32,848 bases of DNA from Dolichospermum circinale AWQC310F (GTDB lineage: Bacteria > Cyanobacteriota > Cyanobacteriia > Cyanobacteriales > Nostocaceae), in the NCBI RefSeq assembly GCF_000426925.1, contig NZ_KE384663.1, positions 95,949 to 128,796 of the forward strand, written 5' to 3'. A program made the position numbers and the translations under genes. Positions 17,233 through 27,500 of the stretch are shown here, one piece after another (positions within the stretch are counted from its first letter, which is position 1; each line of letters starts with the position of its first letter). The notes below the pieces were generated by a model that ran no database searches, had not been told where the DNA came from, and saw nothing but the letters and a program-made list of their open reading frames with translations.

Positions 17233-19131
17233 TACGAATTTACTTTCCGTATCAATGACTAACAATTGCATTCCCGAAGCCCTAATTCTGGCCGCAATGT
17301 CTAATAATTCGGCTTTGATATCTGGTTTTTCTCCTGGTTCCATGGGTTCACCTAAAGAACGAGCTAAGGTAATATTACCGCGTCCATCAGTAATTGCCAC
17401 AATAACAACCTGGCCAATATCGCCACCCATTTGGGCATTTATCCCCACCCGCACAGCTTGAGTTAAACCATGTGCTAAAGGAGAACCGCCACCACAGGGT
17501 AATCTTTCTAACCTATTTTTAGCTAAAGCAATGGAACGGGTAGGAGGTAATAATACTTCTGCTTGTTCTCCTCTAAAGGGGATTAAAGATACTTGGTCAC
17601 GATTTTGATAGGCTTCTGTTAAAAGCTGCATGACTGCACCCTTAGCAGATTGCATCCGATTTAAAGCCATTGAACCAGAAGCATCTACAACAAATACGAC
17701 TAAAGCGCCGGCTTTTCTCACCAACCGCTTAGAACGAATATCTCCCTGTTCAACAATGACTTTTTTATCTGGCTGTCTAGCTCGGCGTGCTTTTTGATAC
17801 GGGGCTGCGGCTCGCAATGTGGCATCTACGGCGATGCGTCTGGCTTTACCTTTGGGAATCATTGGCTTGATATACCGTCCCCGGTCGTCTGAGAAGATAA
17901 TACTGCGACTTCCCGATTTACCTTGACGTTGTGCCATTTGAGTAAAATAAAGCACTTCTGGGTCAAGAATTACCCCTTCTGGGTCAAAAATAAACTCTTC
18001 GGGAATGTCTGGAGGTTCTTGCTGTTCTTGGTCTTCTTCTTTTTCCTCTTCCTGTTCCTCTTCCTGTTCTTCTTCTTGTTCCGACTCGTCTTGATTTTCT
18101 GGTGGTGGGGGTGGAGGTGGAGGTGGTTGCTGTTCGTCTGGTGGTGTTTGGATGATGGTGGTTCTGGGAACTATGACCAATTCCACCGCGCGACGTAAAT
18201 CATCCGCTGTTACGGTATTACGTCCTTCTAAAGCTGCTGCGGCTTTGGCTACACGCACCGCAAATAGTTCTGCACGATGTCCTTCCACACCCCCGCGAAT
18301 GGCTTCATTGACGAGGTAAGTAATTTGTTCTGGGGTAATGGTGACTTCTTTTAACCATTCCCGTGCCAGGATGATTTGGGTTTTCAGGGAGTCTATATCT
18401 TCGCTGTATTGTTGCAGAAATTCTGAAGGAGATTTGGAATAGGCGATCGCTTGTGCAACTGCCTGTACTCTTTGATCTATACCCAGAACTCCGTCTGCTG
18501 ATAATGCGATCGCTATTCTATCAAGTAAATGTTCTCTTAATGCCCCTTCTTCTGGATTATAGGTGGCAATAAACAACGGTTTACAAGGATGTTGAAAACT
18601 GATTCCTTCCCGTTCAATTTGGTTACGTCCCTCGGATAATACTGATAATAGTTGGTTACTAATTTGGTCATCTAATAAATTGATTTCATCTACATACAGC
18701 ACACCTCGATTAGCTGTAGCCAGTAACCCCGGTTGAAATATTGTATCACCCTGTTTAACCGACTGTTCCACATCCACAGAACCCAAAAGCCGGTCCTCTG
18801 TCACACCCAAAGGAATTTGCACAAAAGGTGCGGGAATAATTTCCGTTTCTATCTCCTGTCTTTGTTCAGCTAAGAGTTTATCATCCCATTCTTCTGGATG
18901 ATTGGGGTCACAGTTGCTAACAGAAGCTTTCACAACTTCAATAGGTGGTAATAAAGCGTGAATGGCACGCGCCATTACAGATTTAGCAGTACCGCGACGA
19001 CCTGCAATTACCACACCCCCCAAAACGGGGTCTACTGCTGTCAACAGCAAAGCTATTTTAATTGCTTCTTGGCCGACTACAGCGGCCAAGGGAAAAGCAG
19101 TCATTGTCGGGGTAAGAGTAGGCGATCGCAT
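17107..19131 (-). CDS. chlD: Magnesium chelatase ATPase subunit D
   Basis: ChlD works with ChlI and ChlH to insert Mg2+ into protoporphyrin IX, the first step specific to chlorophyll. The 674-residue product has an N-terminal AAA+ module with GRRGTAKS (residues 44-51; Gly-to-Ala change in Walker A, usual for D subunits) and [16 protein letters not shown] (Walker B). A Pro-rich then acidic linker (nine Pro, then a Glu/Gln tract) follows, and then a C-terminal integrin-I/VWA domain with the MIDAS motif DASGS (Asp483, Ser485, Ser487) and TDGRGN. I start it at 19131, where AAGGA lies 5 nt before the ATG and [20 protein letters not shown] matches the family's N-terminus; an in-frame ATG at 19197 would add 22 unlike residues and has no ribosome site. 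The last 41 codons are duplicated at 15823-15955. Confidence 0.95.
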   Translation of the reverse strand: MRSPTLTPTMTAFPLAAVVGQEAIKIALLLTAVDPVLGGVVIAGRRGTAKSVMARAIHALLPPIEVVKASVSNCDPNHPEEWDDKLLAEQRQEIETEIIPAPFVQIPLGVTEDRLLGSVDVEQSVKQGDTIFQPGLLATANRGVLYVDEINLLDDQISNQLLSVLSEGRNQIEREGISFQHPCKPLFIATYNPEEGALREHLLDRIAIALSADGVLGIDQRVQAVAQAIAYSKSPSEFLQQYSEDIDSLKTQIILAREWLKEVTITPEQITYLVNEAIRGGVEGHRAELFAVRVAKAAAALEGRNTVTADDLRRAVELVIVPRTTIIQTPPDEQQPPPPPPPPPENQDESEQEEEQEEEQEEEKEEDQEQQEPPDIPEEFIFDPEGVILDPEVLYFTQMAQRQGKSGSRSIIFSDDRGRYIKPMIPKGKARRIAVDATLRAAAPYQKARRARQPDKKVIVEQGDIRSKRLVRKAGALVVFVVDASGSMALNRMQSAKGAVMQLLTEAYQNRDQVSLIPFRGEQAEVLLPPTRSIALAKNRLERLPCGGGSPLAHGLTQAVRVGINAQMGGDIGQVVIVAITDGRGNITLARSLGEPMEPGEKPDIKAELLDIAARIRASGMQLLVIDTESKFVSTGFAKELSKTAGGKYYHLPKATDKAIAAMTRGAIADMKAK

Positions 19132-19206
19132 TGTTTCCTTAATAGTTATTATGATTCTAGGATAGCAATTCTTGGCACATTTTAGAATATACAGCACTTC
19201 CCGATG

Positions 19207-19346
19207 TTATGAGGTACAAGAACCCCACCCCCAACCCCCTCCAATATCAAAAGTTTATCCTTTTCTTCCCCCCGCTGCGGGGGGATTGAGGGGGGTGCGA
19301 GGAGGGGGCTTAAGATGTACCTCATAAGAGCGGAAACCCCTGTATG
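19207..19346. repeat. Palindromic GC-skewed intergenic repeat upstream of the first Uma2 gene
   Basis: TTATGAGGTAC (19207-19217) and GTACCTCATAA (19317-19327) are exact 11-bp inverted ends. Inside are a C-rich strand half, a hairpin of the CCCCCCG-CTG-CGGGGGG kind (19268-19284) and a G-rich half. Sequence shared with the right edge of the window (32775-32848, inverted) continues past the palindrome through AGAGCGGAAACCCCTGTA to 19346, so the repeat unit is longer than the palindrome. Confidence 0.7.
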
Positions 19347-19375
19347 TAATGGCAATTCCTCAAGGAGCAAGATAT

Positions 19376-19954
19376 ATGACTAGGATTCAGGTTAAAAGTT
19401 TTACTCTGGAAGAATATCATCAACTCACTGAAATCGGCTTTTTCAAAGAAAATGATCACATTCAATTAATTAACGGAGAATTAATAGAAATGGTATCAAA
19501 AGGTAGAGCGCATGAAACTTGTTTACGTAATTTATTGCGGGAACTTCCTAAAATGATAGGAGACAGAGGAACTTTACAATCTCAAGCCCCTATTACTATA
19601 CCACCCAAAAGCGAACCAGAACCAGATTTTGCAATCATCAAAAATCGTGATGATAATTATTTATCATCTCACCCTGAAGGGACTGATATCTTATTAGTCA
19701 TAGAAGTTGCAGATTCTTCGATAGATTATGACCAAAAGGTGAAAATACCTCTGTATGCAAAAGCCGAAATTGCTGATTATTGGATATTTAATTTATTAGA
19801 TAATTGCTTAGAATGTTACAGTGAACCATATCAAAATAAACCAGGTGAATTTGGTTATGCAAATAGGCGAATTTTCTTACCAAATCAAGCGATATCTCTA
19901 CCTTGTTTTCCCGATTTATCGCTAGATTTAAGTAAAGTATTTCCTCTGCATTAG
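19376..19954 (+). CDS. Uma2 family (DUF820) PD-(D/E)XK nuclease-fold protein
   Basis: The 192-residue product has the Uma2 pattern: FTLEEYHQL at the N-terminus, HIQLINGELIEM, PEPDFAII (Asp84), LLVIEVADSS (Glu110), YDQKVKIPLYA (Lys121 region) and EIADYWIFNL. Asp, Glu and Lys form the predicted nuclease-type metal site. Cyanobacteria carry many such genes and their role is unsettled. I start it at 19376 because AAGGAG lies about 8 nt upstream; an ATG at 19349 would add nine residues and has no ribosome site. Divergent from chlD, with a palindromic repeat in between. A decayed copy of its 3' part lies at 20835-20965. Confidence 0.87.
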   Translation: MTRIQVKSFTLEEYHQLTEIGFFKENDHIQLINGELIEMVSKGRAHETCLRNLLRELPKMIGDRGTLQSQAPITIPPKSEPEPDFAIIKNRDDNYLSSHPEGTDILLVIEVADSSIDYDQKVKIPLYAKAEIADYWIFNLLDNCLECYSEPYQNKPGEFGYANRRIFLPNQAISLPCFPDLSLDLSKVFPLH

Positions 19955-19967
19955 CTATCTGAATTTT

Positions 19968-19997
19968 TTGACAAATGATTCATAAATAACATATAAT
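19968..19997 (+). promoter_or_regulatory. Sigma-70-type promoter for the second Uma2 gene
   Basis: TTGACA (19968-19973) and TATAAT (19992-19997) are both perfect consensus hexamers, separated by 18 nt, and end 68 nt upstream of the Uma2 start at 20066. It is the best promoter match I see in the window. Confidence 0.75.
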
Positions 19998-20065
19998 GAG
20001 CAATAGGTTCAGCACCACTGTCAAGTTAAAAATTTATTTACCTTGGGTAAAATGGAGCTACAGAT

Positions 20066-20761
20066 ATGGTACAACAACTCACACCAGAAACCAAATTAGA
20101 AATCATCTACCCCGATAGTGATGGAAATCCCATGGCTGATAATACAGAACATTATGAATGGATAGTTAAAATCAAAGAAAATTTAGAGCTATTATTTGCT
20201 TCAGAAAAAGATGTGTTTATCGCTGGTGATTTACTGTGGTATCCGGTGGAGGGAAGTGTAAAAACCCGTCAAGCACCTGATGTCATGGTTATTTTCGGTA
20301 GACCAAAAGGTAAACGCGGTTCTTATAAACAATGGGAAGAAAATAATATTCCTCCTCAAGTAGTCTTTGAAATTTTATCTCCAGGAAATCGCAGCCAAGA
20401 AATGGCTAAAAAACTGCTTTTTTATCAACGTCATGGTGTGGAAGAATATTATATTTATCATCCAGAAAAAATTGAGTTAACTGGATTTATTCTTCAAAAA
20501 CAGTGGTTAGAAGATATTGAGGAAATTAATAATTGGGTAAGTCCGCGTTTAGGAATACGACTGGAAATAACATCAAGTAATTTAGAAATTTATTATCCTG
20601 ATGGAAAAAAGTTTCTCACATTTCTAGAATTAAATCAACGTGCTGAACAAGAATATAAACGTGCTGAACAAGAATATAAACGTGCTGAACAAGAACGTCA
20701 AAATTATCAAGACCTATTAGCAAAATTAGAAGCTAAAGGTATTGATATTAATACTCTCTAA
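20066..20761 (+). CDS. Uma2 family (DUF820) protein with a C-terminal coiled coil
   Basis: The 231-residue product has the same fold as its neighbour but a different subtype: AGDLLWYP, QAPDVMVIFGRPKG (Asp72), QVVFEILSPGNR (Glu102), MAKKLLFYQRHGVEEYYIYHPE (Lys115/116). After the nuclease-like domain comes a coiled coil built of RAEQEYK heptads and LLAKLEAKGIDINTL, a tail seen on many cyanobacterial Uma2 proteins. GGAG lies 9 nt before the ATG and a consensus promoter precedes it. The heptads are encoded by a 21-bp tandem repeat, so length polymorphism between strains is likely. Confidence 0.88.
   Translation: MVQQLTPETKLEIIYPDSDGNPMADNTEHYEWIVKIKENLELLFASEKDVFIAGDLLWYPVEGSVKTRQAPDVMVIFGRPKGKRGSYKQWEENNIPPQVVFEILSPGNRSQEMAKKLLFYQRHGVEEYYIYHPEKIELTGFILQKQWLEDIEEINNWVSPRLGIRLEITSSNLEIYYPDGKKFLTFLELNQRAEQEYKRAEQEYKRAEQERQNYQDLLAKLEAKGIDINTL
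20639..20699 (+). repeat. 21-bp in-frame tandem repeat coding for RAEQEYK heptads
   Basis: CGTGCTGAACAAGAATATAA+A occurs at 20639-20659 and 20660-20680 without a difference; the third copy (from 20681) is identical for 15 bp and then changes to encode RQ. The 21-bp period equals one coiled-coil heptad. Confidence 0.92.
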
Positions 20762-20763
20762 AA

Positions 20764-20802
20764 TTCATATCCCTGACTTTTTAAAAAAGTTGGGGATATG
20801 AA
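20764..20802. terminator. Hairpin directly after the second Uma2 gene
   Basis: TTCATATCCC (20764-20773) pairs perfectly with GGGATATGAA (20793-20802), and the inner TGACTTTTT/AAAAAGTTG continues the stem with wobble pairs. It begins 3 nt after the stop codon. No T-tract follows the right arm, so termination efficiency is uncertain. Confidence 0.55.
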
Positions 20803-20834
20803 CTAATAGTAAGTAACCAAAAACCAAATTTTTT

Positions 20835-20965
20835 ATTGTTGATTATTGGATATTTAATTTATTAGATAATTACTGAGAATGTTACAGTAAGTCATATCAA
20901 AATAAACCAGGTCAATCTGATTATAAAAATCAGTGAATTGTTTTACAAAATCAAGTGAGTATTTC
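20835..20965 (+). pseudogene. Decayed fragment of an Uma2 (DUF820) gene
   Basis: The sequence follows the 3' part of the first Uma2 gene (about 19769-19905) closely: GATTATTGGATATTTAATTT and the next 16 bases are the same, then similarity falls to roughly 80%. Reading the homologous frame gives DYWIFNLLDN, then Y and a stop where the intact gene encodes LECYSEPYQNKPG, and another stop further on. It has no start or N-terminal half. It is a partial, dead paralogue, not a recent exact duplication. Confidence 0.8.
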
Positions 20966-21078
20966 CTAATTCAAATCCACAAAAGCTGATGATCAAGGAT
21001 AAAATAAATAATAAAATTACGAACTAATGAACCACGAAGTAGCAAAGAAAACGAAGGAGAGGAGGTTGTAGAAATATT

Positions 21079-21175
21079 TTGCGTAAGTCCTAAAACATAA
21101 AAAACCTCACCTCCCTACCCAACTTCTCCCTCACCTTTTCCCCAGAGGAGAGGGAAAAGGATAGGACTTACGCAA
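21079..21175. repeat. Segment bounded by inverted TTGCGTAAGTCCT ends, with an inner hairpin
   Basis: TTGCGTAAGTCCT (21079-21091) faces AGGACTTACGCAA (21163-21175). The interior has CCTTTTCCC and GGGAAAAGG as a further inverted pair. Because the shared family sequence extends from the other side of these 13-mers (GTGTCAC), this segment may be spacer between two elements rather than an element itself. Confidence 0.5.
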
Positions 21176-21286
21176 GTGTCACACCAAAAATCTGTTGTAG
21201 GGTGCTTTACTACTGCATAAATCCTGCAAATAAACAGATTGTTGACATCTGACGCACCCTACCAATGTGCCATTTGCGTAAGTCCT
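21163..21286. mobile_element. MITE-like element with about 21-bp AGGACTTACGCAA inverted ends
   Basis: The left end AGGACTTACGCAAGTGTCAC and the reverse complement of the right end (AGGACTTACGCAAATGGCAC, right end 21266-21286) differ at only two of 20 positions. The 124-bp interior has no ORF and carries GTAGGGTGC and GCACCCTAC as a second inverted pair. The size, ends and a solo end at 7821-7840 fit a non-autonomous mobile element; no transposase of the family is in the window. Confidence 0.65.
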
Positions 21287-21512
21287 GTGAATAACGGCTG
21301 CAATTCCAGAATGAGGTATTAATAAAATTCTGTGGTTATTGGCAATATGGCAACTTTTAAGTTATGATATTTTTGATTTTGAATTATGGAAATAGTTTTT
21401 ATATCTTCCATTTATTTGACAGCGAACATTATGAAAAAATAGCAGCAATTATCAGAAGCAATTTTATTTCGCTATTGTGACAAACATTTGGTGAAAAACA
21501 ATTTTATGGGAT

Positions 21513-24500
21513 ATGCAAATGGTGAGATTAACAGGTTATAAAATACTTGAAAAAATTTATTCTAGTAGGGAAACTTTGGTCTTTCGAGGCATAAGAGAAA
21601 AAGACAAAATATCAGTAGTTATTAAGTTTTTACGTCACGAGTACCGAAAATTCGAGAAATTGGTGCAGTTTCGTAATGAATATACTATTATCAAAAATCT
21701 GAATATTGCCGGCATTATTAAAACCTATGGTCTGGAAAATTATGAAAACGGCTATGCTTTGGTAATGGAGGATTTTGGGGGTATTTCTCTCCAGGAAAAA
21801 ATCAAAGAATGGGGAGAAGGAGGTATGGGAAACAGCGCAGTAGGATTAAGAGAATTTTTCACTATTGCTCTACAAATAGTTTCTATCTTAGCAGAATTGC
21901 ATCATCAAAGGGTAATTCATAAAGATATAAAAACCGCTAATATTCTGATTAAAACTAGCACTTTAGAAGTTAAGCTAATTGACTTTAGTATTGCTTGTTT
22001 ACTTAAGAGAGAAACTCAAACTCTCGCTAGTCCTAATGTTCTGGAAGGAACTTTATCATATTTGTCTCCAGAACAAACTGGACGTATTAACCGCTTGGTT
22101 GACTATCGCACAGATTTTTATTCTTTAGGTGTGACATTTTTTGAGCTTTTGACTGGAGAATTACCTTTTGCTAGTAATGACCCCATAGAATTGATACATT
22201 ACCATATTGCTAAACAACCTCCATTATTACATGATATTCATAGTCATATTTCCCCCATTTTATCGGCAATTATTCATAAATTGATGGCGAAAAATGCTGA
22301 ATATCGCTATCAGTCTGCCTATGGGATTAAATATGATTTAGAAATGTGTTTAAAAGTTGGAGAAGAAAGTGGAAATATTCAGACTTTTGAATTAGGAAAA
22401 AGAGATATTAGCGATCGCCTAACTATTCCTGAAAAACTGTATGGTAGAGAAGTAGAAGTAAAAACTCTGCTCACAGCTTTTGAGCGTATTTGTGCTAATA
22501 ATAAGGAAATGATCCTGGTGGTTGGGTATTCGGGAATTGGTAAAACCGCTGTAGTTAATGAAGTTCATAAACCCATAGTTTGTGCTAGAGGTTATTTTAT
22601 TAAAGGAAAATTTGACCAATTTGAACGCAATATTCCTTTTTTTGCATTTATACAAGCTTTCCGAAATTTAATAGATCAACTATTAACTGAAAGTGATGCT
22701 CAATTGCAAGAATGGAAAACTAAAATTCTGTCTGCATTAGGAGAAAATGCTCAGGTTATTATTACTGTTATCCCAGAATTAGAACAAATTATTGGTAAAC
22801 AGCCTCCTGTTCCAGAATTGTCCACCATGGCCACAGAAAATCGTTTTAACTTGCTATTTGAGAAATTTATTCATGTTTTTACCACTCAAAAACATCCTTT
22901 AGTCATATTCCTTGATGATTTACAATGGGTAGATTTGGCTTCTCTTAAATTGATGCAATTACTAATGACTACAAATGAAATTAGTTATTTGTTGTTAATT
23001 GGTGCTTACCGGGACAATGAAGTGTCTGCTACACATCCTTTAATATTAACTATTGAGAATATCTGCAAAACTGCATCAGTTAATACTATTACTCTAAATT
23101 CTCTCAATCAATCTCACCTCAATCAACTCATTGCTGATACTCTGAATTGTCCGCCTACAGTTGCTTTACCTTTTACTCAATTAGTCTATCTAAAAACTCA
23201 GGGAAATCCGTTTTTTAGCCACCAATTTATCAAATCTCTCTATGAAGATGGTTTAATTCGCTTTAACTTTGATTGTCGTTATTGGCAGTGTGATATCGCA
23301 CAAATTCAAGCTTTAGCTATCACTAATGATGTGGTAGAATTTATGGCACTGCAATTACAAAAATTACCCGAATCAACTCAATCAGTATTAAAGCTGGCCG
23401 CTTGTATTGGCAACCAATTTAATTTAGATACATTAGCAAAAATTAATCAAAAATCTCAGATAGAAACAGCGGTAGATTTGTGGAAAGCATTGTTAGAAGA
23501 ATTTATAATTCCCACAACAAAAATTTACAACTTCTTTCAATCTGATTTACTTAATGATCAACAGTTATCAGCAGTTCATAACTACGAAGAACAGAAATTT
23601 AGTTACAGATTTTTACATGACCGTGTACAGCAAGCTGCTTATGCTTTGATTCCTGACCAAGAAAAACAATCTACCCATTTAAAAGTTGGGCAATTGCTCT
23701 TAAAAAATACCTCGGAAAAAGACATAGAAGAAAATATATTTGAAATTGTGAATCAGTTGAATATTGGCATGGATTTAATTACAGTTCAGTCAGAAAAATA
23801 TGCAGTAGCTCAACTAAATTTAATTGCCGGTTCTAAAGCTAAATCAGCTACAGCTTATGATGCTGCTTTTAGGTATTTAAAAAAAGGTTTATCATTGCTT
23901 GCAGCAGATAGTTGGCAGCATGAATATAACCTAACATTAAACCTTTATATAGAAGCGGTGGAGGCGGCATATTTAAATATTCATTCTGAGCAAGCAATAA
24001 CTTATATAGAAATAGTTAATAAAAATGCAATTAGTGTATTAGATGAAGTTAAGGTATACAAAAAGCAAATGCTCATGCAGGACATGGAATTAACCTTTGA
24101 TAGAGGGCTAAAATTATTGGAGAAACTAGAAGTTACTGTAGAAGAAGTACCCCTAATAAATGTTAACGTTGAGGACTTAATACATTTACCAAAAATGACA
24201 GATCTTTATAAACTTGCAGCAATGGGGATACTAATGGGACTTGGTTTTATAGCTTATTTCTCACAATTGGAGATGGAATTGCCGATTATACTTACCATAA
24301 TAAATCTGGCTATTAAATATGGCAATTCTGTGGAGTCTGCTTATACTTATATTTGTTATGGCTTGATAGTCTGCGATAGATTTTCCGATATTAATACTGG
24401 ATATAGTTATGGAAAATTAGCTCTTAATTTATCAGAGCAGTTTGATAATCAAGTGATCAGATTCAGAATTTTAATGTTATGGTATTCTCATATTATTTAT

Positions 24501-27500
24501 TGGAAACAGCATTTTCGAGGATCTATAGTTCCTTTACAAGAGATTGCTGAATATGGCTGGAAAATAGGTGAAACAGACTTTTTAGGTTTTGCTTATACGT
24601 TTAATATGTTCATGATGTTATTTGCTGGGGAAAATTTAATAACTGTATCTGAATATCTAGAAAATTGTGCTGCTTTAATCTCCCATAGAAAACTCGATTG
24701 GCATACTCAAAACATCAAAACTTGGCAACAAATAATATTTAATTTGCAAGCAATAAATCAGGATAAATGCCAATTTAATGGTGATTTTTTTACTGAAGAA
24801 TTGTTTCTATTTTTAGTTAATAATAAAAATTATCACTCTCTCTTTGGATTTTATCTAACTAAAACTATACAATTTTATTTATTTAAAGAATATAAAAAAG
24901 CCCTTGATAGTGCTGTTTTAGCTAAAGAATATATAACATCTGTGCCAGGACAAATTACTGTTAGCCAACATAATTTTTACTATTCTTTGTCTCTTTTGGC
25001 TGCATATAATTATCAGTCAGAACATGAACAAATGGAGTCCATGAAACAAGTTTTAGCAAATCAGGAAAAGATGCAGTATTGGGCTGTTAATGCACCAATG
25101 AATTATCAACATAAATATGACCTGATAGAGGCTGAAAAAGCTAGAGTTTTAGGGCAAATGATCTTAGCAATGGAATATTATGACCGAGCTATTCAAGGTG
25201 CAAATAATTATCAATATCTTCATGAAGAAGCTTTAGCTTATGAATTAGCGGCAGAGTTTTATTTATCTTTAGGTAGAAATGAAATTGCGTCATTATATAT
25301 GACAAAGGCATATTATGGCTATTTACGCTGGGGAGGAAAAGCTAAGGTAGACCATTTACAAAAATCCTATCCCCAATTACTTGCTAAGACTCTACAAGAA
25401 GGAAAAAAACCTGTATCAACGATGATTTATAAAAATAATAATATTTCTGAGGTTATTGACTTGAATACAGTTATAAAATTCTCTCAAGTCATTGCTAGTG
25501 AAATCCACATAGATAAATTGCTATCAACATTAATGCAAGTGATGATGGAAAATAGCGGTGCAACTAAATCTGTTTTAATTTTAGTTAAAAATAATCATCT
25601 ATTTGTGGAAGCAATAAAAATAGATAATGCAACTGTTATTCAGGAATCAATGCCAGTGAATTTAAGTAAAGATATTCCTATAAATGTGATTAATTATGTT
25701 TATAATACGGCGAAAATATTCGTAACCGATGATATTAGAACTAATCTTTTAATAGCTGCTGATTCTTATATTGTCTCCCAACAACCTAAAAGTTTGTTAT
25801 GTCTTCCTATTGTTCATAAAGGTAAACTTATGGGTATTTTATATTTAGAAAATCAGCTAACTGTAGGCGCGTTTACATATAATAAAGTTGAAGTTTTAAA
25901 TTTGCTAATGACCCAAACTGCTATTTCTCTAGAAAATGCTCAGTTATATACTAATTTATCAGAACAGGCAGACAGTCTTAAACAAGCTAATCAACAATTA
26001 GAAGCATATGCTATGACTCTCAAAATCACTAATCGTTTGCAAAAGTTAGCTGATTTATCTCTTGCTATTAATTCAACACTATCAACTAATAATATACTGC
26101 AATTGGTTACACAGCAAGCTGCGGAAATTATCGGAGCGCACCAATCAATCATTAGTATTAAAATAGATGAAAGTTGCACAAAAGCAGTTCATACAGTTCA
26201 TCTTGCAGATAAATATGAACAGTGGCGGGAAAATTATGAAAAGTTTGATGAATCTGATTTTTATAAATTAGGTTGTCAAATCCCAAATTCAATGCGAATG
26301 ACTCAGGCTGAACTAGAAGCACATCCAGCCGCAATTAATAACAATTTACCCCTGCGCGGTTGGCTGGTAGCACCACTGATTGATATTAAAGGTAAACACA
26401 TTGGTGTTATGCACCTTTCTGATAAATATGAAGGTGATTTTACAGAAGATGATGAAGCTATTTTAGTGCAGTTAGCGCAAATGCTATTATTAGCAATGAA
26501 TAATGCCCATCTTTACGAGGAATCTCAACGAGTTAATCGCATTAAAGATGAGTTTTTAGCCATACTTTCTCATGAATTAAGATCGCCGCTGACTTCTATA
26601 ATTGGTTGGTCACAAATGCTGCAATCAGGGAAATTAAGTCCCGAAAAAACAGCACTGGCTTTAGAAACTATTGAACGCAACGCCAAATCACAAACCCAAT
26701 TAATTGAAGATGTAGTAGATATTTCTCGAATGGTTCGAGGTAATATCAGCCTCAATATTCACCCAGTCAACTTAGTATCACCAATTGAAACTGCAATTAA
26801 TACTATGTATTTAGCCGCTAAAGCTAAGTCAATTAAAATATTGCTGACAATTGCATCTCATAATGTGATGGTATTAGGTGATCCAATTCGTTTACAACAA
26901 ATTGTCTGGAATTTGCTCGCTAATGCGATTAAGTTTACATCCCCCGGAGGACAAGTTGAAATCGGACTAAAAACAGTAGGATCAGAAGCACAAATTCAAG
27001 TAATTGATACAGGGTATGGTATTAATCCTGATTTTATGCCCTATATTTTCGACTATTTTCGTCAAGCTGATGCTTCCAATACCCGAAATTATGGTGGCTT
27101 AGGAATAGGTTTAGCAATTGTCCGTCACTTGGTAGAATTGCACGGGGGAAATATTTGGGCTAAAAGTCTAGGTAAGGGACAGGGAGCAACTTTTACAGTT
27201 AGAATACCATTACTCCAGTCACAGCCAGAGCTAAACCCCCTGATGGAGTCGCCCAACAATTCCCCAAATTCAACTATTGATGGTGTAAAAGTGTTAGTTG
27301 TTGATGATAATGTTGATGTCCGTGAGTTTTTGGTTTTTGTATTGGAAGAATATGGAGCAGTAGTCATGACGGCAGATTCGGTTAGGGAAGCATTAAAATG
27401 TCTCCAACAGTTCCCAGCAGATATCTTAATCACTGATATTGGGATGCCAGAGGAAAATGGCTATAATTTACTTAACCAAATCAGGTCTTTAGAATCCACC

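Larger units (their letters stand above)
20762..21512. other. Intergenic region before the giant kinase gene
   Basis: The 750 bp hold a terminator-like hairpin, an Uma2 pseudogene fragment, an ACCACGAAGTAGCAAAG dispersed repeat near 21027-21045 and two abutting inverted-repeat units (21079-21286). The last 220 bp are AT-rich and presumably contain the kinase promoter; TTGACA occurs at 21416-21421, but without a good -10 at the right spacing. Confidence 0.65.

Noticed and set aside
17923-18198. Plus-strand 91-codon frame with long Phe/Leu runs
   Set aside because: It is the antisense of the acidic and proline-rich linker of chlD; the hydrophobic runs are the complement of Glu/Gln codons.
19182-19370. 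Minus-strand 62-codon frame upstream of chlD
   Set aside because: It is a translation of the GC-skewed palindromic repeat and overlaps both the chlD leader and the Uma2 start.
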